Assembly: GCF_039697315.1 (NCBI RefSeq)
Contig: NZ_CP155619.1
Span: forward strand, 6,138,001 to 6,202,000
Reading direction: 5' to 3'
DNA from: Pseudomonas abietaniphila
GTDB lineage: Bacteria; Pseudomonadota; Gammaproteobacteria; Pseudomonadales; Pseudomonadaceae
Length of the DNA: 64,000 bases
Shown: piece by piece, positions 39,936-49,175 of the stretch
Numbering within the stretch: position 1 is the stretch's first letter
How the letters are laid out: every line of letters starts with the position of its first letter
Program-made: the position numbers and the translations under genes
Notes under the pieces: model-generated
Told to the model about the DNA's origin: nothing
The model's input: only the letters and a program-made list of their open reading frames with translations
The model's database searches: none

Positions 39936-40388
39936 ATGATCGTAAAAGAAATGAGTCTGCATCTTGCCCTCGCCACGATCGAAGATCTTCCGTTCGCCCG
40001 AGAACTCACACGCGTCAACATGCGAGCGTATTACGCCCAATACGGCTTGATCTGGCAGCCTGCGGCGTTTGACGCTGAATGGCCTTTGCGCGAGAGCTAC
40101 CTGATTCGCAGGGAGCGTTGTCTCGTTGGGTTTCTGGGTATCACGGTGGAGAAGAACTACCTGTATGTGCGCGATATCCAGTTGATAGAAGCGTATCGCG
40201 GCGAAGGTGTCGGGGCGTGGGCCATGGCGCGCATCGCGCAAATGGCGGCTGACAGAGGTTGTGAGCGCATACGATTGAAGGTGTTCAAGAGCAACCCGGC
40301 GACAGCGTTGTACCGCAGGCTCGGTTACGCGAACGTCGGGGAAGAAGCGGCGTTGCTCTGGATGGAACGCCTCGTGGACCCGCGTTAA
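39936..40388 (+). CDS. GNAT-family N-acetyltransferase
   Basis: 150 residues. The acetyl-CoA motif is LYVRDIQLIEAYRGEGVGAWAMARIAQMAADRG (about 83-115), with RGEGVG as the pyrophosphate loop, and NPATALYRRLGYANVGEE follows. It lacks close sequence clues to its substrate. In-frame ATGs at 39936 and 39951 are both possible; neither has a good ribosome binding site, which fits read-through from the amidase gene. Confidence 0.8.
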   Translation: MIVKEMSLHLALATIEDLPFARELTRVNMRAYYAQYGLIWQPAAFDAEWPLRESYLIRRERCLVGFLGITVEKNYLYVRDIQLIEAYRGEGVGAWAMARIAQMAADRGCERIRLKVFKSNPATALYRRLGYANVGEEAALLWMERLVDPR

Positions 40389-40511
40389 CAGGCGCACTGC
40401 GTCGTGTTGTTCCACTGCTGCGGTAAGCTTCTTTAATAGTGACTGCTGTATGAGTAGGCGATTAACACCAACTTTGCAGAAACATCCTACAAATAACAGG
40501 ATTTAAATAAC

Positions 40512-40745
40512 TTACTCTGCTTCGGCACCGCTGTTACTCACCGCTGTTGTGGGTATGACGCCGACTTTCATTCCCAATAGCACTGCGACTTTGTGCGACT
40601 CGCCACGCCGGCCTTTCTTGCGGCCAGAAAGTATTTGGTAAGTAGTGGCCGGGTCAACACTGTTTTCCCGTGCAAACTCTTGAACGGATTTACCTTGTTG
40701 TTCCAGCCAGGCCTTGGCTTGTGCTGCGGTGCGGATTCCGGGCAT
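40512..40745 (-). CDS. Small Cro/phage-type DNA-binding protein
   Basis: 77 residues. TAAQAKAWLEQQGKSVQEFARENSVDPATTYQILSGRKKGRRGESHKVAVLLGMK is an HTH resembling small phage-associated DNA-binding proteins, with the recognition helix around DPATTYQILSGR. It is divergent from a second HTH gene over 82 bp, like a Cro/CI pair. It ends with a short acidic tail. Confidence 0.7.
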   Translation of the reverse strand: MPGIRTAAQAKAWLEQQGKSVQEFARENSVDPATTYQILSGRKKGRRGESHKVAVLLGMKVGVIPTTAVSNSGAEAE

Positions 40746-40746
40746 A

Positions 40747-40776
40747 GTTCAAAACCGTTCAAGTCTGTTTAAATTT
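40747..40776. promoter_or_regulatory. Three direct repeats at a 10-bp period between divergent HTH genes
   Basis: GTTCAAAACC, GTTCAAGTCT and GTTTAAATTT follow each other with no gap. The shared GTT(C/T)AA falls once per helical turn, on one DNA face. The repeats start 2 bp from the start codon of the small minus-strand protein, so they are probably its operator. Confidence 0.5.
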
Positions 40777-40827
40777 ATCTCGATTCTACCATTCGTAAGG
40801 ATGGGGTCAACAAGGTTATGCATTCAA

Positions 40828-41193
40828 ATGAGTGGAATAGGTGCCCGTATTAGGGAAGAACGCGAGCGCTTGGGGCTGTCGCAACGAGCATTCGGAGAAA
40901 TTGGTGGAGTGGAACCCAATGCCCAGGGCAAATACGAGAGCGGGGACCGTACACCCAAGGCCGACTATCTGGCGGCGGTCGCGGCCAAGGGCGTCGATGT
41001 GCTCTACGTGTTGACAGGCACGCACACGCCAGCACCTGTCGACAACCTCAGCGAAGTTGAAGAGTGGGTGCTGGGCAGCTACAGGACACTGGTCAAAGAA
41101 GATCAGGACGCGATTCTGCGTCTGACCACAACACTCGCCGAATACAAGGCAAGCTACGCGCCGGAGAGGAAAGCCCTATCGGAGGAAGATTGA
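40828..41193 (+). CDS. XRE-family helix-turn-helix regulator
   Basis: 121 residues. The HTH is IGARIREERERLGLSQRAFGEIGGVEPNAQGKYESGDRTPKADYLAAVAAKGVDVLYVLTG, typical of phage repressor-like XRE proteins that have no protease domain. The C-terminal half is a short helix. The start at 40828 is chosen because the HTH begins there; two upstream in-frame ATGs are weaker. It is divergent from the Cro-like gene. Such pairs occur in many Pseudomonas genomes as prophage remnants. Confidence 0.75.
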   Translation: MSGIGARIREERERLGLSQRAFGEIGGVEPNAQGKYESGDRTPKADYLAAVAAKGVDVLYVLTGTHTPAPVDNLSEVEEWVLGSYRTLVKEDQDAILRLTTTLAEYKASYAPERKALSEED

Positions 41194-41384
41194 TACTCAT
41201 TGACGTCTGCAAGCGTGCGTTTGAAGATTTTTTGCAAGTTTCGTGGTCGATGGTGATAGGTTGTCTCGATATTGTTATCGATTCTCTGGCACGGCCGTTC
41301 GAGTGTTCTTTCGAGCTAGGTCATGCACTTTCTTTTTTGCTAAGGTGACGACCATTCGTCATAAATTGTTCGTGAGGTGTCTGC

Positions 41385-42029
41385 TTGATTAGGGTGCTGG
41401 TTGTCGATGACCACGATCTGGTTCGGACAGGTATCACGCGCATGCTCGCTGACATCGACGGTCTGCAGGTGGTCGGTCAGGCCGACTCCGGCGAGGAATC
41501 GTTGAAGAAGGCCCGCGAACTCAAACCGGATGTGGTGCTGATGGACGTCAAGATGCCTGGCATCGGCGGTCTGGAAGCCACACGCAAACTCTTGCGCAGC
41601 CATCCCGACATCAAGGTCGTGGCGGTCACTGTGTGCGAAGAGGATCCGTTTCCGACCCGTCTTCTGCAAGCCGGGGCAGCGGGCTACATGACCAAGGGCG
41701 CCGGGTTGACTGAAATGGTGCAGGCGATCCGTCTGGTGTTTGCCGGGCAACGCTACATCAGCCCGCAAATTGCTCAGCAACTGGCGCTCAAGTCATTCCA
41801 GCCACAGACCAGCAATTCGCCGTTTGATCTGCTGTCCGAACGGGAAATCCAGATCGCCCTGATGATTGTCGGTTGTCAAAAAGTGCAGACCATTTCCGAC
41901 AAGCTCTGCCTGTCCCCAAAAACTGTGAATACCTACCGTTACCGTATCTTCGAGAAGCTTTCGATCGGCAGCGACGTCGAGCTTGCGTTGCTGGCCGTAC
42001 GTCACGGCATGGTCGATGCCAGCGCCTGA
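41385..42029 (+). CDS. gacA: Response regulator GacA
   Basis: 214 residues. The receiver domain has the phosphorylated Asp54 ([10 protein letters not shown]) with Asp8-Asp9; a LuxR-type HTH follows ([43 protein letters not shown]). It is the GacS partner that switches on the small RNAs of the RsmA/RsmE system controlling secondary metabolites and biofilm. It starts at TTG, as gacA does in other Pseudomonas, with GAGG upstream. uvrC begins 2 nt after the stop, the conserved gacA-uvrC operon. Confidence 0.97.
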   Translation: MIRVLVVDDHDLVRTGITRMLADIDGLQVVGQADSGEESLKKARELKPDVVLMDVKMPGIGGLEATRKLLRSHPDIKVVAVTVCEEDPFPTRLLQAGAAGYMTKGAGLTEMVQAIRLVFAGQRYISPQIAQQLALKSFQPQTSNSPFDLLSEREIQIALMIVGCQKVQTISDKLCLSPKTVNTYRYRIFEKLSIGSDVELALLAVRHGMVDASA

Positions 42030-42031
42030 AA

Positions 42032-43855
42032 ATGACCCAGCCGTTTGATCCAAGTGCATTCCTGTCCACGTGCAGTGGCCGTCCCGGCGTGTATCGCATG
42101 TTCGATACCGAAGGACGGCTCCTTTACGTTGGTAAAGCCAAAAACCTGAAGAAGCGTCTCGCGAGCTATTTCCGCAAAACCGGCCATGCGCCGAAGACCA
42201 GTGCGTTGGTCGCGAGGATCTCGCAGGTCGAAACCACCATCACCGCCAATGAAACCGAGGCGTTGCTGCTGGAGCAGACCCTGATCAAGGAGTCGCGGCC
42301 GCCGTACAACATTCTCCTGCGCGACGACAAATCCTACCCGTATGTGCATTTGTCCGATGGTGAGTTTCCGCGGCTGAGCATTCATCGCGGCGCGAAAAAG
42401 GCCAAGGGCCGGTATTTCGGTCCCTATCCCAGCGCCGGTGCCATTCGTGAAAGCCTGAGCATTCTGCAAAAGACTTTTCATGTGCGTCAGTGCGAGGACA
42501 GCTTCTATAAGAACCGCACACGGCCCTGTCTGCAGTACCAGATCAAGCGTTGCAAGGCACCTTGTGTCGGCTTCGTCGAGCCCCAGGTGTATGCCGAGGA
42601 TGTGCGTCACTCCGTGATGTTCCTCGAGGGCCGCAGCAACGCCTTGACCGACGAGTTGAACGCGCTCATGGAAAAGGCGGCGATGGACCTCAACTTCGAG
42701 CACGCCGCCGAACTGCGCGATCAGATTGGTCTGCTCCGACGCGTGCAGGATCAGCAGAGCATGGAAGGCGGAACGGGCGATGTCGATGTCGTGGCCGCGT
42801 TCGTCAACCCGGGCGGTGCGTGCGTCCACCTGATCAGCGTGCGCGGCGGTCGCGTATTGGGCAGCAAGAACTTTTTCCCTCAGGTGGGTATCGAGGAGGA
42901 GGTCGGTGAAGTCATGTCGGCCTTCCTGGCTCAGTATTTCCTGGGCGGCGGCGAGCGAGAGCTGCCGAGCGAAGTCATCGTCAACGTGGTCAATGAAGAC
43001 TTCCCGGCATTGATCGAAGCCATCGAGGCGTCGCGCGGCCGTGAAATCACCATCAGCCATCGCGTGCGCGGTACCAGGGCTCGCTGGCAGCAGTTGGCGG
43101 TCACCAACGCGGAGCAGGCGTTGGCTGCCCGATTGGCGAACCGTCAGCATGTCGCGGCTCGCTTCGAGGCGCTGGCCGAAGTCCTGAAACTGGACGAGCC
43201 CCCGCAGCGTCTTGAGTGCTATGACATCAGTCACTCCAGCGGCGAAGCCACCGTTGCATCCTGCGTGGTATTCGGACCGGAAGGCCCGATCAAGTCGGAC
43301 TACCGTCGTTACAACATCGAAGGCGTCACGGCGGGTGACGATTATGCCGCCATGCATCAGGCCCTGACCCGCCGATTCAGCAAGATCAAGGACGGTGAGG
43401 GCAAGCTCCCGGATATCCTGTTGGTGGACGGTGGCAAAGGCCAGTTGAACATGGCGCGCGACGTCATGAACGAGCTCGCGGTGCCTGATCTGATTTTGCT
43501 CGGTGTCGCAAAAGGCACCACCCGCAAGGCCGGCTTTGAAACCTTGTATCTGAATGACGCTGCCCACGAATTCACGTTGCGCGGGGACTCACCCGCATTG
43601 CATCTGATCCAGCAAATCCGGGATGAAGCCCACCGTTTTGCGATCACCGGACACCGTGCCCGTCGTGGTAAAACCCGGCGCACCTCAACGTTGGAAGGTG
43701 TCGCCGGGGTAGGGCCGACGCGTCGTCGGGACCTGCTCAAGCACTTCGGTGGATTGCAGGAACTGTCCCGCGCCAGCATCGAAGAAATTGCCAAAGCGCC
43801 CGGAATCAGCAAAAAGCTCGCAGAGTCGATTTATGCAAACCTGCACAGCGAGTAG
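42032..43855 (+). CDS. uvrC: Excinuclease ABC subunit C
   Basis: 607 residues. The GIY-YIG nuclease domain ([27 protein letters not shown], about 18-95), a UVR helix pair for UvrB (about 200-240), the RNase H-like nuclease ([21 protein letters not shown] and [13 protein letters not shown]) and a C-terminal HhH pair ([21 protein letters not shown]) are all present. It makes the 3' and 5' incisions in nucleotide excision repair. It is co-transcribed with gacA. The ATG at 42032 follows the gacA stop by 2 nt. Confidence 0.97.
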   Translation: MTQPFDPSAFLSTCSGRPGVYRMFDTEGRLLYVGKAKNLKKRLASYFRKTGHAPKTSALVARISQVETTITANETEALLLEQTLIKESRPPYNILLRDDKSYPYVHLSDGEFPRLSIHRGAKKAKGRYFGPYPSAGAIRESLSILQKTFHVRQCEDSFYKNRTRPCLQYQIKRCKAPCVGFVEPQVYAEDVRHSVMFLEGRSNALTDELNALMEKAAMDLNFEHAAELRDQIGLLRRVQDQQSMEGGTGDVDVVAAFVNPGGACVHLISVRGGRVLGSKNFFPQVGIEEEVGEVMSAFLAQYFLGGGERELPSEVIVNVVNEDFPALIEAIEASRGREITISHRVRGTRARWQQLAVTNAEQALAARLANRQHVAARFEALAEVLKLDEPPQRLECYDISHSSGEATVASCVVFGPEGPIKSDYRRYNIEGVTAGDDYAAMHQALTRRFSKIKDGEGKLPDILLVDGGKGQLNMARDVMNELAVPDLILLGVAKGTTRKAGFETLYLNDAAHEFTLRGDSPALHLIQQIRDEAHRFAITGHRARRGKTRRTSTLEGVAGVGPTRRRDLLKHFGGLQELSRASIEEIAKAPGISKKLAESIYANLHSE

Positions 43856-43887
43856 AATGCCCGCTCACCTCGTAGCCAGTTGTGCCG

Positions 43888-44448
43888 ATGAATATCCCTA
43901 ATCTGATTACCGTATTACGTGTCCTGCTGATTCCGATCTTCATTCTATTGTTCTACCTGCCTTATTACTGGAGCTACATGGCGGCCAGTTCGGTTTTCGC
44001 ATTGGCAGCGGCCACTGACTGGCTCGACGGCTACCTGGCCCGGCGTCTGGAGCAGAGCACGCCGTTCGGTGCGTTCCTTGATCCGGTCGCCGACAAACTC
44101 ATGGTGGCCGTGGCGTTGGTCCTGCTGGTTCAGGCTCATGCCAATTTCTGGCTGACGTTGCCGGCTGCCGTCATCATCGGACGCGAGATCGTGATCTCGG
44201 CGCTGCGTGAATGGATGGCCGAGCTTGGCGCTCGTGCTCAGGTCGCGGTGTCAAATCTGGGCAAATGGAAAACCGCCGCGCAGATGCTTGCGTTGGTCAT
44301 CCTCTTGGCTAACCCGCCCGCGTTCACGTTCTGGGTTGTGCTGGGTTACGTTCTGCTGATGGTCGCGGCGGGGCTGACCTTGTGGTCGATGGTGCAGTAC
44401 CTCCGGGCCGCGTGGCCGCATCTGCGCACCACGACCGATGAAAAATAA
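43888..44448 (+). CDS. pgsA: CDP-diacylglycerol-glycerol-3-phosphate 3-phosphatidyltransferase
   Basis: 186 residues, integral membrane. The CDP-alcohol phosphotransferase motif is [27 protein letters not shown] (D-x2-DG-x2-AR-x8-G-x3-D-x3-D), with the metal-binding Asp residues. It makes phosphatidylglycerol phosphate, the first step to PG and cardiolipin. The start is [19 protein letters not shown]; an in-frame GTG 6 nt upstream is an alternative. It follows uvrC by 32 nt and precedes the tRNA cluster, as in other Pseudomonas. Confidence 0.95.
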   Translation: MNIPNLITVLRVLLIPIFILLFYLPYYWSYMAASSVFALAAATDWLDGYLARRLEQSTPFGAFLDPVADKLMVAVALVLLVQAHANFWLTLPAAVIIGREIVISALREWMAELGARAQVAVSNLGKWKTAAQMLALVILLANPPAFTFWVVLGYVLLMVAAGLTLWSMVQYLRAAWPHLRTTTDEK

Positions 44449-44467
44449 GTTTTTTTAAATCAAGGGG

Positions 44468-44495
44468 TTGACGGGGTCATTTGAATCTATAGAAT
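44468..44495 (+). promoter_or_regulatory. Sigma-70 promoter of the tRNA-Gly/tRNA-Cys unit
   Basis: TTGACG, 16 bp, then TAGAAT, followed by a GC-rich GGCGCCC discriminator usual for stringently controlled stable RNA promoters. Confidence 0.7.
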
Positions 44496-44509
44496 GGCGC
44501 CCACACCAA

Positions 44510-44585
<76 letters not shown>

Positions 44586-44630
44586 GTTTGTACGCGTTTA
44601 GTGTTAGCGGTTAGAGCACTTAACGTTTGG

Positions 44631-44704
44631 GGCCGAGTAGCAAAATGGTTATGCCGCGGATTGCAAATCCGCTTACGCCGGTTCGATTCCGACCTCGGCC
44701 TCCA
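44631..44704 (+). tRNA. tRNA-Cys (anticodon GCA)
   Basis: 74 nt: acceptor GGCCGAG/CTCGGCC, anticodon loop ATTGCAAAT, T loop GTTCGATTC and encoded CCA. It follows tRNA-Gly by 45 nt. Confidence 0.97.
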
Positions 44705-44713
44705 CTATAAACG

Positions 44714-44747
44714 AGCTCTGTAGATCACTGATTTACAGAGCTTTTTT
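44714..44747 (+). terminator. Intrinsic terminator after tRNA-Cys
   Basis: AGCTCTGTA and TACAGAGCT form a 9-bp stem, followed by TTTTTT. Confidence 0.85.
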
Positions 44748-44794
44748 ATTGGCGCTGTGAAAGCTTTTCTGTCTCATTTTGAGGCACATCAAGC

Positions 44795-44823
44795 TTGCTT
44801 CACTGGGAAGGGATGTATATATT
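44795..44823 (+). promoter_or_regulatory. Sigma-70 promoter of tRNA-Leu
   Basis: TTGCTT, 17 bp, then TATATT, about 54 bp upstream of the mature 5' end. tRNA-Leu is thus a separate unit from the Gly/Cys pair. Confidence 0.7.
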
Positions 44824-44876
44824 CCCAGCTCTTGTCAGCCATGACAGCGACGTTACTACACGCTGAATGCGCTCTC

Positions 44877-44963
44877 GCCCTGATGGTGAAATTGGTAGAC
44901 ACACCGGACTTAAAATCCGTCGTCCGAAAGGATGTGCCGGTTCGACTCCGGCTCGGGGCACCA
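44877..44963 (+). tRNA. tRNA-Leu (anticodon TAA)
   Basis: 87 nt with a long variable arm (CGTCCGAAAGGATG): acceptor GCCCTGA/TCGGGGC, anticodon loop ACTTAAAAT and encoded CCA. It is class II in size. Confidence 0.97.
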
Positions 44964-44969
44964 ATTAGA

Positions 44970-45002
44970 TCAGCCGCTTGTGGAGCAATCCTGAGCGGCT
45001 GA
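44970..45002 (+). terminator. Hairpin after tRNA-Leu, probable terminator
   Basis: TCAGCCGCT and AGCGGCTGA make a 9-bp stem. It is followed by GTCGTTTCT, a poor T-run. Confidence 0.5.
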
Positions 45003-45073
45003 GTCGTTTCTGCGTTCTCGTCATTCACTTTCTTTCTCCAAGCGCTGGCTTGGCTGTTTCTGTAACCGCTCGG

Positions 45074-45886
45074 CTAGCGCGGCATAAATCGCAGCTGCCA
45101 GCTCCGGGGAATGGCGGCTGACACTACGGCCAACAGCAAAGTGGACAGTCCGCTCACGACCATGGCCTTGATCCCGAAGGATTGAGCCAGCAGTCCGCCG
45201 ACGATGGCACCGGCCAGCATGCCCGCCCAGGGAATGAGCTGGACGCGCCAACCGTTGCGGCGTTCGCCCAGACACCAGCGCCCCAAACCTCGTCCAAACC
45301 TGGACAGCGCCCCTGTCACGTAGGTCAGCCCGATCGGCAGGCCGTTCACTTCCTCGACAACCGCATTGATCATCCCCATCGAGATGACGGCCAGGAGGAA
45401 GGGCGCGGCACCTTCACCTGACGCTCCGCACAGGCAGAGCAAGGCCCCAATCGCCATGAGCAATGGCCAGGCGCGTCGTCTGGAGAAACGGGCAGCGATG
45501 ACCCCGAGCGCGTTGCCGATGACAAATGCTGCGATGAGCATGCCGATATGAAGGGCGAGGGCAGGGTTTGACTGGTCGATGGAAACCGCGAGGCGCGTGG
45601 TGTTACCGCTCATAAACGAGACGAAGTCACCGGTGACCATGAATCCGATCGCGTCCGTCATGCCCGCGATGATGGACAAGGTGCCGACAAACAGTAGCCC
45701 GACACGTCCCCTGAGGCGAGCGAATCGCTTGCCTGCCACATTTACGGTCATCGCGTCAGGAAGCACCGTCACCTCGTCAGAATCATCAAGCGCGTCGGGA
45801 AGAGCGGCTAGCTCGGCAGACGCCACTTTAGCAAGTCGTACGAGGAAAGGGGCGATCGAAACAGCACGGCAAGGGGCGGCATGCAC
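45074..45886 (-). CDS. DUF1275 (YoaK) family membrane protein
   Basis: 270 residues with about six membrane segments from residue 60 on. GTLSIIAGMTDAIGFMVTGDFVSFMSGNTTRLAVSI is the DUF1275 signature and NGLPIGLTYVTGALSRFGRGLG a second conserved block. About 55 N-terminal residues are soluble. The function is unknown, possibly transport. The start is uncertain: 45886 has GGAG close by, while 45754 has none. Confidence 0.75.
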   Translation of the reverse strand: MHAAPCRAVSIAPFLVRLAKVASAELAALPDALDDSDEVTVLPDAMTVNVAGKRFARLRGRVGLLFVGTLSIIAGMTDAIGFMVTGDFVSFMSGNTTRLAVSIDQSNPALALHIGMLIAAFVIGNALGVIAARFSRRRAWPLLMAIGALLCLCGASGEGAAPFLLAVISMGMINAVVEEVNGLPIGLTYVTGALSRFGRGLGRWCLGERRNGWRVQLIPWAGMLAGAIVGGLLAQSFGIKAMVVSGLSTLLLAVVSAAIPRSWQLRFMPR

Positions 45887-45918
45887 TCCGTGAGGCGGGG
45901 CACTACGTCCTTACGACA

Positions 45919-46167
45919 CTATTTCCCTTCCTGCTTCTCTCCGCTTGTGGTCGCTGCCTCCTTGTGCAGCGTCTCAGTCTCGGCGCCAGCGTTGGCGCCG
46001 GAAGATTCTTCCCCTTTTTTGTTGGCTTTCTCGTGATTGGATTCCTTGGGCTGCGTCTGATTGTCGACGGGCAGTGCAGTCTTGGGATCGTTATCTTGCG
46101 CGACCGCGAGTAACGGGCCGGCCGACAGGAGGCCCGTCAGTACGAAGGCAGTGATTAACCTGTTCAC
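45919..46167 (-). CDS. Small exported hydrophilic protein of unknown function
   Basis: 82 residues. A signal peptide (LITAFVLTGLLSAGPLLAVA-QD) is followed by a highly charged, Lys/Glu/Gly-rich tail with no recognised domain. It probably resides in the periplasm. It stands between the DUF1275 gene and the UvrA-like gene on the same strand. Confidence 0.6.
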   Translation of the reverse strand: MNRLITAFVLTGLLSAGPLLAVAQDNDPKTALPVDNQTQPKESNHEKANKKGEESSGANAGAETETLHKEAATTSGEKQEGK

Positions 46168-46260
46168 GATCGTAACCTCTTGAAGGATGTGTGGACTTTG
46201 AGGCGCTGAGGGCCTGAAGGTGCTGGCGAGCGGACGAGTGGAATGCTATCCGACACGCCA

Positions 46261-46284
46261 GCGCGCGATTCAGCGCGCGATTCA
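46261..46284. repeat. Two tandem 12-bp repeats at the uvrA-like stop codon
   Basis: GCGCGCGATTCA occurs twice in a row, followed by a diverged third unit (GCCCGCGATAAT). The stop codon of the UvrA-like gene (46282-46284) lies inside the second unit. Confidence 0.6.
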
Positions 46285-48957
46285 GCCCGCGATAATCGCC
46301 CGCAAAAACGGTGCAGTGCGGCTCGCCTTGGATTTAGCGACTTTTTCCGGCGTGCCGCTTGCGACGACATGACCGCCCTGATCGCCGGCCCCCGGCCCGA
46401 TGTCGATCACCCAGTCGCTCTGCGCCACGACACGCATCTCATGCTCGACGACAATAACCGTGTGCCCGCCGTCAACCAGCGCATTGAGTTGCTTGAGCAG
46501 GCGGTCCACATCGGTCGGGTGCAGTCCTGTTGTCGGCTCGTCCAGCACGTAAAGCGTGGCGCCGCGCTGGGTGCGCTGCAGTTCCGTCGCCAGTTTGATG
46601 CGCTGCGCTTCGCCACCGGACAGCTCCGTCGCGGGTTGACCCAGCCGCAGGTAGCCCAGGCCGATATCACGCAGGACGGTCAGCGATCTGAGCACTGCCG
46701 GTTGGTCGACGAATACATCGACGGCCTGTTCGACGGTCAGTTGCAGGACTTGGGCAATGGTGAGGTTTTGCCAACGGATGGCCAGGGTGTCGGGGTTGTA
46801 GCGGGCACCATGGCAGGTCGGACAGGGCGCGTAGACGCTCGGCATGAAGAGCAGCTCGACGCTGACGAAGCCTTCCCCTTCGCACACCGGGCAGCGGCCT
46901 TTGGCAACGTTGAAGGAGAACTGTCCGGCGTCGTAACCGGCCGCCTTCGCGTCTTCGGTGGCGGCGAAGAGTTTACGGACGTTGTCGAACAGGCCGGTGT
47001 AGGTCGCCAGGTTGGAGCGAGGGGTTCTGCCAATGGGTTTCTGATCCACCTGGACCAGCCGCTTGATGGCGTCGAGCCCATCCGTAATGCGCCCGTCCGT
47101 GAACTGCGGCGCATCGTCCTCCAGACTGGGCTCTTCCTGGTCATTGTTGCTGGCAGCAGGGCGACCCAGTTCCGCTCCGACAAGTTCTAGCAGCGCCTGG
47201 CTGACTAGGCTGGATTTGCCCGAGCCGGAGATGCCGGTCACGGCGGTAAAGCATCCCAGCGGAAATTCGGCCGCGAGGTTGTTGAGGTTGTTTCGAGTAA
47301 CGCCTTCCAGGCGCAGCCAGCCGGTAGCAGTGCGGCGCGAGGTACGCAGTTCGCTGTGCTCGCCGAACAGGTGCAGGCGGGTCTGTGACGCCTGAATCTG
47401 CGCCAGTCCTGCGGGTGGGCCGCTGTAAAGAACGCGACCCCCATGTTCGCCGGCAGCCGGGCCGACGTCGATCAGCCAGTCGGCGCGGCGCATGGTTTCC
47501 AGATCGTGCTCGACGACGAATAGGGAGTTACCGGAGGCCTTCAGTTGTTGAAGGGCAGCGAACAGCGCTTCGCTGTCCGCAGGGTGCAGTCCGGCCGACG
47601 GTTCGTCCAGCACGTAGATCACGCCAAATAATTGAGACCCTAGCTGAGTCGCCAGACGCAGGCGTTGCAGCTCGCCCGATGACAATGTCGGCGTGCTGCG
47701 GTCCAGGGCCAGATAGCCCAGGCCGAGGTCGGTCAGGGTGCTGACCCGCGCTAGCAGGTCTTGGGCAATACGCTGCGCCGCCAGGCGTTTCTCGATGGAC
47801 AGGTTCGGCGTAGATCGGACATCAGGTGCGCTGTCGTGTGAGGCACCGCCGGCATTGACGCGTTGCTTGCGCGCTTTGTCGATTTGCTGACGGTCAAGGG
47901 TGTCGCCGTAGGGGTTGGCGTCGAACACGCCTTCGGCCACCGGGCGCAGCACTTCAGCCAGTCGCAGCAGCGGCATTTGCGAGAGTTCGCCGATGTCCAG
48001 ACCGGCAAAGGTGACAGAGAGGGCCTCGCGTTTCAGTCGCTTGCCATCGCACAACGGGCAGGGGCTGCCGCGCATGAATTGCGATACGCGCTTCTTCATC
48101 AAGGCGCTTTGCGAGTGGGTGAAGGTGTGCAGCACGTAGCGGCGGGCGCCGGTGAAGGTGCCCTGATAGCTGGGCTCCAACTTGCGCTTGAGCGCCACTC
48201 GGGTCTCTTCAGGGGTAAGGCCTGCATACACCGGGACAGTGGGTTGCTCCTCCGTGAACAGAATCCAGTCCCGCTGTTTTTTCGGCAGATCACGCCACGG
48301 GATGTCGACGTCGTAACCGAGGGTGACGAGGATGTCGCGCTGGTTCTGCCCTTGCCACGCGAGCGGCCAGGATGCGACAGCGCGTTGACGAATGGTCAGG
48401 GAATCGTCGGGCACCATCAGATCTTCGGACACTTCGTAAACGCGGCCCAGCCCATGGCATTCAGGGCATGCGCCTTGGGGCAGGTTGGGCGAGAAGTCCT
48501 CGGCGTAGAGCATCGGTTGCCCGGCCGGGTAGTTACCCGCCCGCGAGTACAGCATGCGGATCAGGCTGGACAGTGTCGTGACGCTGCCGACCGAAGACCG
48601 AGTGCTCGGCGTGCCGCGTTGCTGCTGCAAGGCCACGGCTGGCGGCAGACCTTCGATGGAGTCGACGTTGGGCACGCCGACTTGATCAATCAAGCGTCTC
48701 GCATACGGCGCGACCGATTCAAAATAGCGGCGTTGAGCTTCGGCATACAGTGTGGAGAACGCCAGTGACGACTTACCCGACCCGGAAACACCGGTAAACA
48801 CCACGAGCGCGTCGCGCGGGATATCGACGTCGACATCCTTGAGGTTGTGCTCGCGGGCCCCCCGCACGCGGACAAAGCCCGGTTGGTCAGGCGCGACGGT
48901 GAAAGAAGCAGGTGACTGTGTGTCGGCATCGTCAGGCAAAGGTGGCGCGGAGGTCAT
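46282..48957 (-). CDS. UvrA-like ATPase (UvrA2 group)
   Basis: 891 residues with two ABC ATPase halves: Walker [10 protein letters not shown] (about 58) and GISGSGKSS (about 582), signatures [16 protein letters not shown] and [16 protein letters not shown], and Cys-rich zinc modules CPECHG, CPLCDG, CPVCEG and CPTCHG. It is shorter than true UvrA (about 940) and lacks an evident UvrB-binding segment, as in the UvrA2 group linked to DNA damage or drug resistance. ATG 48957 is preferred to an upstream TTG at 48984. It is the last gene after topoisomerase IB and a small ORF. Confidence 0.85.
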   Translation of the reverse strand: MTSAPPLPDDADTQSPASFTVAPDQPGFVRVRGAREHNLKDVDVDIPRDALVVFTGVSGSGKSSLAFSTLYAEAQRRYFESVAPYARRLIDQVGVPNVDSIEGLPPAVALQQQRGTPSTRSSVGSVTTLSSLIRMLYSRAGNYPAGQPMLYAEDFSPNLPQGACPECHGLGRVYEVSEDLMVPDDSLTIRQRAVASWPLAWQGQNQRDILVTLGYDVDIPWRDLPKKQRDWILFTEEQPTVPVYAGLTPEETRVALKRKLEPSYQGTFTGARRYVLHTFTHSQSALMKKRVSQFMRGSPCPLCDGKRLKREALSVTFAGLDIGELSQMPLLRLAEVLRPVAEGVFDANPYGDTLDRQQIDKARKQRVNAGGASHDSAPDVRSTPNLSIEKRLAAQRIAQDLLARVSTLTDLGLGYLALDRSTPTLSSGELQRLRLATQLGSQLFGVIYVLDEPSAGLHPADSEALFAALQQLKASGNSLFVVEHDLETMRRADWLIDVGPAAGEHGGRVLYSGPPAGLAQIQASQTRLHLFGEHSELRTSRRTATGWLRLEGVTRNNLNNLAAEFPLGCFTAVTGISGSGKSSLVSQALLELVGAELGRPAASNNDQEEPSLEDDAPQFTDGRITDGLDAIKRLVQVDQKPIGRTPRSNLATYTGLFDNVRKLFAATEDAKAAGYDAGQFSFNVAKGRCPVCEGEGFVSVELLFMPSVYAPCPTCHGARYNPDTLAIRWQNLTIAQVLQLTVEQAVDVFVDQPAVLRSLTVLRDIGLGYLRLGQPATELSGGEAQRIKLATELQRTQRGATLYVLDEPTTGLHPTDVDRLLKQLNALVDGGHTVIVVEHEMRVVAQSDWVIDIGPGAGDQGGHVVASGTPEKVAKSKASRTAPFLRAIIAG

Positions 48958-49007
48958 GTGTGGGCCTTGGGTTGCGGGTGGCAAGGAACAGATCTCAAGC
49001 GTCGAGC

Positions 49008-49175
49008 TTAATCGGCTTTGGGGACTTGTGGGGCATGGCCTGCATCATCTTGTTTGCCACCGGTCATGGGCTGCTCTTTACGGCTTTCGTCCGTGCGCTC
49101 GCGGTCGTCCGCGACGTCTGCCGGTGTTGCCGTGGGATCGTTGATTTCCTTGCCGGGAAATGAATGCTGTGTCAT
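49008..49175 (-). CDS. Small hydrophilic protein (55 residues) overlapping the topoisomerase IB gene
   Basis: The frame starts [20 protein letters not shown] and ends VPKAD; it is rich in Asp, Lys, Pro and Thr, with no recognised domain. The ATG at 49173-49175 overlaps the topoisomerase stop (ATGA), and AGGAGAAAAGG lies directly upstream. That is a good site placed for coupled translation. It lies between the topoisomerase and UvrA-like genes on the same strand. It is easily missed because it is so short. Confidence 0.65.
   Translation of the reverse strand: MTQHSFPGKEINDPTATPADVADDRERTDESRKEQPMTGGKQDDAGHAPQVPKAD

Noticed and set aside
41064..41348. 94-residue frame upstream of gacA
   Set aside because: Mostly overlaps the XRE gene in another frame and has no good start signal.
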